Source: Phycisphaerae bacterium
Lineage (GTDB): Bacteria > Planctomycetota > Phycisphaerae > Sedimentisphaerales > SG8-4
Reading direction: 5' to 3'
Length of the DNA: 5,590 nt
NCBI GenBank assembly: GCA_030603035.1
Contig: JAUVYQ010000159.1
Location: forward strand, 1-5,590
Shown: one piece after another, positions 1-3,798 of the stretch
Numbering within the stretch: position 1 is the first letter of the stretch
Layout of the letters: each line of letters starts with the position of its first letter
Program-made: the position numbers and the translations under genes
Notes under the pieces: generated by a model
Seen by the model: only the letters and a program-made list of their open reading frames with translations
Databases searched by the model: none
What the model was told of the DNA's origin: nothing

Positions 1-611
1 GAGACTCCCAAGATTATTGCAGCCAGGGGCAAGCTGAAGCCGATCGCATAGGCGATAAGTATGGCTATCGTCCAGAAGGTGTAGCCCTGCAGGACAGCTA
101 CTGTCAACACGATTAAAATCCCCGGATTGCAGGGCATAGAGCACACGCCGATGCCTCCTCCCACGACGAGGCCGAACAACGCCACACCAAAGAAACCTTT
201 CGGCTCGGACTTGTCCCGGGCCGGTCTTATCCGGGGCAGCTTAAATGGTAATAATTTAAGTGCAGCGAGACCAACAAAGAGCGCGATAAGTCCGGCAAAG
301 AGCTTCCAGTATTTACCTAACGTAGTTTGAGCGACCTCGCCTATAAAGCCAGCCACACCTCCAAGAATGACAGTCGCGATAATTGTACCGAGCATGAAAA
401 AAAACGCGGTAAGCAGGCTTGCCCGACGGTTATCATCCTTTCGCGTGCCCGAATACCCGGCTATGGCCCCCAATATCGGGAGAGTGCAGCAGGCACATGC
501 TATTGAGCTAAACAACCCGAGGAGAAATACGAAAGGCAGCGCTGCAGGACCGATCCCGGTCTGCTCAAGTACTGTCCTAACCCATTCCATTATCGACTGG
601 AGCCATTCCAC
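1..611 (-). CDS. CcdA/DsbD-like cytochrome c biogenesis transmembrane protein (3' end beyond the window)
   Basis: This is a multi-spanning inner-membrane protein of the CcdA/DsbD transmembrane family. Members pass electrons from cytoplasmic thioredoxin across the membrane to extracytoplasmic thiol proteins. About 203 residues are visible before the window ends. Hydrophobic segments lie near residues 25-53, 66-90, 103-121, 140-156, 163-174 and 180 onward. Cysteines sit at the ends of helices: C39, C41 and C42 in a CACCTLP motif, and C157 and C161 in CSMPCNPG. These are the places where CcdA normally has its single redox cysteines, so the spacing is unusual. I chose a GTG start at 611, 18 bases after the stop of the preceding gene, with a GGGGTG stretch about 9 bases upstream. 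An ATG at 590 is the alternative and would remove seven residues. It is the third gene of the arsR-led cassette, so a role in metalloid or metal redox stress rather than cytochrome maturation is inferred. The family call is fairly firm; the substrate is unknown. Confidence 0.8.
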   Translation of the reverse strand, partial: MEWLQSIMEWVRTVLEQTGIGPAALPFVFLLGLFSSIACACCTLPILGAIAGYSGTRKDDNRRASLLTAFFFMLGTIIATVILGGVAGFIGEVAQTTLGKYWKLFAGLIALFVGLAALKLLPFKLPRIRPARDKSEPKGFFGVALFGLVVGGGIGVCSMPCNPGILIVLTVAVLQGYTFWTIAILIAYAIGFSLPLAAIILGV

Positions 612-629
612 CGTTTTCTACACCCCGTA

Positions 630-1412
630 CTATTTAGGACGTAAAGGACCACAACCTAAAGGACCACAGCCTGACGGGCCGCAGCCTGAGGATGATCTCG
701 AGGCCGTCACAAATGCCTGAATGAGCTTAGACTCTGTGATATCTCCCGAGACTCCGCTAGCGCCGCGACCTTTTACCATAGCAAGCACACGGGGGGTGGA
801 AAACTGCTTTGCCAACTGCGCATAATCAGGTGCGTCTTTTTTAAGAGTGAAAGCGGAGATGCGACATCCACTGGACCGTATCTTCCTGGCAGCGGCTTCG
901 ATCTCCTTGGTTATAGTTTGATTACCTTGCTGGTCCTCGGCGACAAGAAGTATGAAAACGGCGTCCGTCTCCGCGGCCACCTTGTTGAGAGAAGCAAGCG
1001 AATCAAGGGGCTTACCCCACAGGGTTGGCTCAAGTTCACCAGATACCGGCGCCTTTATCGCAGGTTTCACGGTGGAAAGATTGTCTGTGCCGGCTTTGGA
1101 CTTGTCGGAGGTCTCCACCTCCGTCGCAGCGTTTGACGACGAAGGAGTATCCGACTTGCCCTCAGACTGGATTGTGGCAAATAGCTGTTGCGTCTGGTCA
1201 GTTGTGGAGTCTGATTTCTTCATAAATGAACGTGCCAAGACCGCCCCTGCTGCAACCACAATAACAAGAAATACCAGCATCTTCCAACTTTTCCCACCGC
1301 TGCCGGAATCGGGTGAACAACAATCTCCACTGCCGGATACTGACGGACAACACGCCTGCGAGTCGTCCGGATTTTCCTGCCCCGCTTCATCAGAATTATC
1401 ATTTCCAAGCAT
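630..1412 (-). CDS. Membrane-anchored thioredoxin-fold protein lacking CxxC, with Cys-Cys pairs and CGP-repeat tail
   Basis: The protein has 260 residues and I do not recognise it as a named gene. A short N-terminal part carries two vicinal cysteine pairs, C21-C22 and C31-C32, each followed by Pro or Ser-Pro. One membrane segment follows at about 44-60, then a low-complexity Ser/Thr/Lys linker (about 65-125). A thioredoxin-like domain spans about 130-238: strand AVFILLVAED, a helix, strand RISAFTL, and a Thr-Pro (206-207) before a strand, which fits the conserved cis-proline loop. No CxxC follows the first strand, so the usual active site is missing. The tail has three CGP units (C244, C249, C254). 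Topology is probably N-in with the domain outside. The ATG at 1412 has a good AAGGA ribosome site about 8 bases upstream. Lying between an ArsR repressor and a CcdA-like protein, it may be a thiol partner or metal(loid)-binding protein. It sits where ArsF-like proteins occur in some ars operons, but I cannot show homology. Confidence 0.75.
   Translation of the reverse strand: MLGNDNSDEAGQENPDDSQACCPSVSGSGDCCSPDSGSGGKSWKMLVFLVIVVAAGAVLARSFMKKSDSTTDQTQQLFATIQSEGKSDTPSSSNAATEVETSDKSKAGTDNLSTVKPAIKAPVSGELEPTLWGKPLDSLASLNKVAAETDAVFILLVAEDQQGNQTITKEIEAAARKIRSSGCRISAFTLKKDAPDYAQLAKQFSTPRVLAMVKGRGASGVSGDITESKLIQAFVTASRSSSGCGPSGCGPLGCGPLRPK
642..686 (-). repeat. Three tandem 15-bp units encoding Cys-Gly-Pro repeats
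   Basis: Three adjacent 15-base units (642-656, 657-671, 672-686) encode Gly-Cys-Gly-Pro-Leu/Ser at the C-terminus of the thioredoxin-like protein. The two units nearest the stop codon differ at one base, and the third has diverged further. This suggests recent expansion by duplication, with the Cys-Gly-Pro spacing kept in every unit. Confidence 0.85.
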
Positions 1413-1463
1413 TTTATTTTCCTTTCCAAACTTTTCCTTTTATTTCCTTTTTCGAGTGGTTGA
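1413..1463 (-). promoter_or_regulatory. Purine-rich intercistronic leader with three AAGGAAA motifs
   Basis: The 51-base gap between the arsR stop and the thioredoxin-like gene is strongly purine-rich on the coding strand. It contains AAGGAAA three times (1443-1449, 1433-1439, 1418-1424). The last one is correctly spaced from the ATG at 1412 to be the ribosome-binding site; the other two may be chance or standby sites. No terminator is seen here, which supports co-transcription with arsR. Confidence 0.5.
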
Positions 1464-1847
1464 TTAATTATTATCCTTTAGTTTCGGCTTTTTGTAGCAA
1501 TCACACAACTGCTCCTTGTCCATTTTACAAACACACTTGACTTGCCTGGCATCTACAAGTATCTGTTTGTTCTTAGCAAGGCTATTTTGGACCCATCGAA
1601 TAGCTTGCAGGACATCCTCGGATGCATCGCCATCAGCCAGCCGATAATACATCCATCTGCCATCTTTACGGCTTTCAACCAATCTTGCCTGACGCAGAAT
1701 GTACATATGCTTAGAAACAGTGGACGGAGCAAGTCTCAGCACTTCAATGAGCTGGCATACACAAAGCTCCCCGTTGCGGAGCATCATTAAAGCCCGCACC
1801 CTGTTTTCATCAGACAAAGCCTTCGCAATATTCATAAAATCATACAT
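1464..1847 (-). CDS. arsR: ArsR/SmtB-family metalloregulatory repressor with CVC motif
   Basis: This is a 127-residue winged-helix repressor of the ArsR/SmtB family, which leaves DNA when As(III), Sb(III) or another thiophilic ion binds. The family opening (IAKALSDENRVRALMML) is followed by ELCVCQL at 27-33. C29 and C31 form the classical alpha3 arsenite site. The recognition helix is around residues 40-53 (APSTVSKHMYILRQA), and the wing follows at about 57-70 (VESRKDGRWMYYRL). Beyond the usual domain is a second cysteine-rich segment with C105, C107, C115 and C117. The ATG at 1847 is preceded by AAGGGA seven bases upstream; the internal Met5 is a less likely start. It is first in a run with the thioredoxin-like and CcdA-like genes. 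A dyad overlaps its own promoter, so autoregulation is likely. Family confidence is very high. Arsenite as the inducer is inferred from the CVC motif, and the extra cysteines leave other soft metals possible. Confidence 0.93.
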   Translation of the reverse strand: MYDFMNIAKALSDENRVRALMMLRNGELCVCQLIEVLRLAPSTVSKHMYILRQARLVESRKDGRWMYYRLADGDASEDVLQAIRWVQNSLAKNKQILVDARQVKCVCKMDKEQLCDCYKKPKLKDNN

Positions 1848-1859
1848 TTAGACATCCCT

Positions 1860-1885
1860 TATACTTCGTCATATAACGAATTATA
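1860..1885 (-). promoter_or_regulatory. Probable ArsR operator (imperfect 26-bp dyad)
   Basis: An AT-rich inverted repeat matches at 11 of 13 paired positions. Its core is TTCGT (1865-1869), six bases, then ACGAA (1876-1880). It lies over the predicted -10 element and the transcription start of the arsR promoter, where a bound ArsR dimer would block RNA polymerase. ArsR-family operators are typically AT-rich dyads of this size. Assignment to this repressor rests on position and symmetry. Confidence 0.65.
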
Positions 1886-1908
1886 CCAAACGATTTTCTT
1901 CTTTGCAA
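1880..1908 (-). promoter_or_regulatory. Sigma70-type promoter of the arsR cassette
   Basis: On the minus strand a -35 element TTGCAA (1903-1908) and a perfect -10 TATAAT (1880-1885) are separated by exactly 17 bases (1886-1902). The predicted start near 1873 gives a leader of about 26 bases carrying the AAGGGA ribosome site. It is the best promoter in the window. Confidence 0.75.
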
Positions 1909-1922
1909 TAGATTTTTTATAG

Positions 1923-1949
1923 AAAAATCACCTGGGATGATTGATTTTT
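1923..1949 (-). terminator. Weak terminator-like AT-rich hairpin after the DUF2400 gene
   Basis: Eight perfectly paired bases, AAAAATCA (1923-1930) and TGATTTTT (1942-1949), enclose an 11-base loop, 13 bases beyond the DUF2400 stop codon. The A-tract/T-tract stem could act on either strand, but it is GC-poor, so terminator function is tentative. It lies just upstream of the arsR promoter and would separate the two transcripts. Confidence 0.35.
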
Positions 1950-1962
1950 GGCCTTACAGCCT

Positions 1963-2880
1963 TTATCCATGAAAACAAATTGCAAACAGCTCACAAAACT
2001 CGCAGCCCTGCCGACGCTGTCCCGTGCAGTTCTCCAGGATGCCGATTCTGGTCAACGCAAAATCATACTTTACCGGGTCGGCCGGTTCAATTTCTGCAAA
2101 ACTTTCCGTTATTTTTACCGCGGTTGATAAAGAAACTGTTTTTCGGCTGTGAACCTCGTTAGAAGTCTGTAGTGAAGGTGGCCGCCCCAACTTGCCGGGA
2201 TTACTTCTAACGGGGTAAAGACCTAAAATCCTGCACAATCTGCCCATATGCACATCTACCGGCACAATGAGCCTGGTTTTGTCGGTCGATTTCCATAATC
2301 CCGCATCGACGTCATCATTACGTACCATCCAGCGCAGAAAAAGATTGAGCCGCTTACAGGCACTGCCGGATGCAGGCCTGGGCAGTAGAAAGCTTAGTCC
2401 CCTCGTAATGTGACCATTGTGGGTTTTAGCATACATTTCCAGAAGCGAATCACAAAATTTCGACAATGCGGGAATGATATTCTTATCACCGGGATTGTAG
2501 CCCTGAACAAAGAATTTTTCGATACTGCCGAATTTGCCAAGAACGTCTCGTAACAGTTCCAGCAAATCCGATATATCATCGCCGGTTGTGAACCGATGTC
2601 TAAAATCTTTTAGCTTTGCTCTTTTTTGCCCATCAAAGTCTCGCACGAATTGAAAAGGACTATCTCTCATACGTCCGAACAGATTGGTCAGGCTTTTTTC
2701 TATCTGCTGCACTCTGCCGTATGCGAGAGCGGCTGCCAGAAAGCCGGCAACTTCCATATCCAGCCGATTGGAATATTGATATATGAATTGCAGCGGGTCC
2801 TGCTTGATGAAACAGCGGTGGTTATACTTCACATACAATTTTTCCAGTACATCTTTTATTTTTGCCCGCCGTTTACTCAC
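1963..2880 (-). CDS. TIGR02757/DUF2400 family protein with glycosylase-like Fe-S tail
   Basis: The protein has 305 residues and belongs to the uncharacterised TIGR02757 (DUF2400) family. Recognisable blocks are DMEVAGFLAAALAYGR (about 41-56), the block around CKRLNLFLRWMVR (about 175-187), VPVDVHMGRLCRILGL (206-221) and DPVKYDFALTRIGI (268-281). The tail has C285, C293, C296 and C302, spaced C-x7-C-x2-C-x5-C, close to the endonuclease III/MutY cluster (C-x6-C-x2-C-x5-C). D209 in VDVH looks like the catalytic Asp segment of HhH-GPD glycosylases (VDTH), and K176 sits roughly where bifunctional members have their lysine. A nucleic-acid repair role is my inference only. Residues about 223-245 are an insertion encoded by a palindromic element. 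I chose the GTG at 2880, which overlaps the upstream gene by 8 bases and begins close to the usual family start. A TTG at 2907 would add nine unlikely residues. Confidence 0.85.
   Translation of the reverse strand: MSKRRAKIKDVLEKLYVKYNHRCFIKQDPLQFIYQYSNRLDMEVAGFLAAALAYGRVQQIEKSLTNLFGRMRDSPFQFVRDFDGQKRAKLKDFRHRFTTGDDISDLLELLRDVLGKFGSIEKFFVQGYNPGDKNIIPALSKFCDSLLEMYAKTHNGHITRGLSFLLPRPASGSACKRLNLFLRWMVRNDDVDAGLWKSTDKTRLIVPVDVHMGRLCRILGLYPVRSNPGKLGRPPSLQTSNEVHSRKTVSLSTAVKITESFAEIEPADPVKYDFALTRIGILENCTGQRRQGCEFCELFAICFHG
2153..2216. repeat. Palindromic element inserted in frame in the DUF2400 gene
   Basis: Two 14-base arms (2153-2166 and 2203-2216) are inverted copies with one mismatch, sharing the core CGTTAGAAGT/ACTTCTAACG. 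They flank 36 bases containing a smaller nested stem, AAGGTGG (2174-2180) against CCAACTT (2187-2193), 6 of 7 paired. The segment encodes about 21-23 residues, starting PVRSNPGK, that interrupt the protein between LGL and RKTVSL, where I expect relatives to be directly joined or nearly so. The reading frame is preserved. The form resembles the palindromic elements found inside genes in Rickettsia. No clear target duplication and no second copy are visible in the window. Confidence 0.6.
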
Positions 2881-3535
2881 CAAGCACCGCTGATTTGAAC
2901 TCGCCAAAATCCATCTTCTCTATCAAGGCGCCGAGCCTTTGACGCGGCTTTGCGCCGGCTTTATAGTATTCAATAATCTTGTCGATTAACTCAAGCGCCT
3001 GTTCTTCTGAGAGGTCTCTGACAAGCTCGCGTGACAGCCTGGGTTTGGCGCCGCCGTTTCCACCAACCAGCACTCTCCAGCCGTTCCTCATACCCACAAG
3101 CCCGATGTCCTTTATGCAGGTTTCGGCGCATTGATTCGGGCAGCCGCTTACACCAAGTTTCAACTTGCCGGGCAATTGCAAACCGTGGTATTTCTCGTCC
3201 AGCTTAAGACCGAGCCCGAGACTATCCTGTATGCCTCGTTTACAAAATGTTGTCCCCGGACAGGCCTTGACGCTGCGCACACAAAGCCCAACCGCAAAGC
3301 CCGGCGACATCCCAAGCTCCGACCAGATAGCATCAACATCTTTTTCATTTATTCCGACAATTGCGATTCTTGCGGCACTGGTTATTTTAAGCGCCGCTGC
3401 CCCGTACTTCTCAGCTACATCGGCCAGCTTGCGTAGGGTCTGCGGCTTGACAACCCCGCACGGAATATGCGGAGCCACGGCATAAGTTTGCTTGTCCCGC
3501 TGGATAATTACTCCCTTTTCGCCATCCTCTAACAT
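2873..3535 (-). CDS. Small single-domain siroheme sulfite/nitrite reductase-like protein
   Basis: This 220-residue protein matches one half of the sulfite/nitrite reductase fold, like the low-molecular-weight assimilatory-type sulfite reductase of Desulfovibrio (about the same length). The family reduces sulfite to sulfide, or nitrite to ammonia, on a coupled siroheme-[4Fe-4S] centre. The ligand pattern is complete: C92-x5-C98 (ACPGTTFCKRG) and C132-x3-C136 (GCPNQCAETC). An extra Cys follows at 140. Basic residues typical of siroheme or substrate binding include R56 in the TSAARIAIVG block and R87/K90 just before the first Cys. There is no signal peptide or ferredoxin domain, so it is probably cytoplasmic and uses a separate electron donor. 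The ATG at 3535 has an AAGGAAG ribosome site about 5 bases upstream. Its stop overlaps the GTG of the DUF2400 gene, implying translational coupling. Sulfite versus nitrite cannot be decided from sequence; a regulatory or siroheme-related role is also possible. Confidence 0.88.
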   Translation of the reverse strand: MLEDGEKGVIIQRDKQTYAVAPHIPCGVVKPQTLRKLADVAEKYGAAALKITSAARIAIVGINEKDVDAIWSELGMSPGFAVGLCVRSVKACPGTTFCKRGIQDSLGLGLKLDEKYHGLQLPGKLKLGVSGCPNQCAETCIKDIGLVGMRNGWRVLVGGNGGAKPRLSRELVRDLSEEQALELIDKIIEYYKAGAKPRQRLGALIEKMDFGEFKSAVLGE

Positions 3536-3560
3536 ATTTGCTTCCTTTCAAACTGCGGTC

Positions 3561-3578
3561 TTGAATTTCTCAATTCAA
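3561..3578. repeat. Small hairpin in the sulfite reductase leader
   Basis: TTGAATT (3561-3567) and AATTCAA (3572-3578) pair perfectly around a four-base loop. The hairpin lies 25 bases upstream of the sulfite reductase-like start codon, just before its ribosome site. It could be a leader structure or an operator half; the AT-rich stem makes chance occurrence possible. Confidence 0.4.
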
Positions 3579-3600
3579 AAATAGGATAGTTACCTATTTT
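3578..3600. promoter_or_regulatory. 23-bp palindrome upstream of the sulfite reductase gene (operator or terminator)
   Basis: AAAATAGG (3578-3585) and CCTATTTT (3593-3600) are perfect inverted copies separated by seven bases. On the minus strand the right stem arm runs into a T5 tract, so it could terminate the sulfatase transcript. Equally, as an AT-rich dyad 43-65 bases upstream of the next start codon it could be a repressor or activator site. The sequence alone does not decide between these. Confidence 0.5.
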
Positions 3601-3601
3601 G

Positions 3602-3679
3602 TCCCGCACCAATTAGGCGCGTCCAGCACCAAAAGAGCTTCGGCTCACACCGTTTTGGTGCTGGGCAATTGGTGTGGGA
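3602..3679. repeat. Compound inverted repeat (long hairpin) between sulfatase and sulfite reductase genes
   Basis: An outer stem of 13 pairs (3602-3614 with 3667-3679, one G-T pair) encloses an inner perfect 12-bp stem (3623-3634 with 3653-3664). At the tip is a mini-hairpin, GAGC-TTCG-GCTC (3635-3646), which on the plus strand is a C(UUCG)G tetraloop. The internal bulge is asymmetric, 8 bases on the left and 2 on the right. On the plus strand four T follow the stem, as in an intrinsic terminator, but no plus-strand gene ends here. It may be a terminator-like element, a structured leader RNA, or a mobile palindromic repeat. Confidence 0.7.
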
Positions 3680-3757
3680 TTTTCAAAGAGCCGGAATCCA
3701 GTATATCAACTCTTCAGCCGGTAAACAAGCAGGGATTTGCGTATTGCGACTGCTGGG

Positions 3758-3773
3758 TTTGCAGTGGTGCAAA
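3758..3773. repeat. Short perfect hairpin downstream of the sulfatase gene
   Basis: TTTGCA (3758-3763) and TGCAAA (3768-3773) pair around a GTGG loop, 25 bases after the sulfatase stop codon. No T run follows on the minus strand, so intrinsic termination is doubtful. I see nothing else definable between 3680 and 3798. Confidence 0.3.
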
Positions 3774-3798
3774 GTTCGGCTCGCGGAAAACAAAACGC

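Noticed and set aside
367..720. Plus-strand open frame with a KGPQP-type repeat at its end
   Set aside because: It is antisense to the CcdA-like gene and to the CGP-repeat tail; the repeat is the complement of the 15-bp coding repeat.
952..1467. Long plus-strand open frame (171 codons) opposite the thioredoxin-like and intercistronic region
   Set aside because: It is antisense to a gene with a good ribosome site and a domain pattern; its translation shows no recognisable motif and no convincing start signal.
1882..2907. TTG start at 2907 for the DUF2400 gene
   Set aside because: It would extend the overlap with the sulfite reductase gene to 35 bases and add nine residues not expected for the family; the GTG at 2880 fits better.
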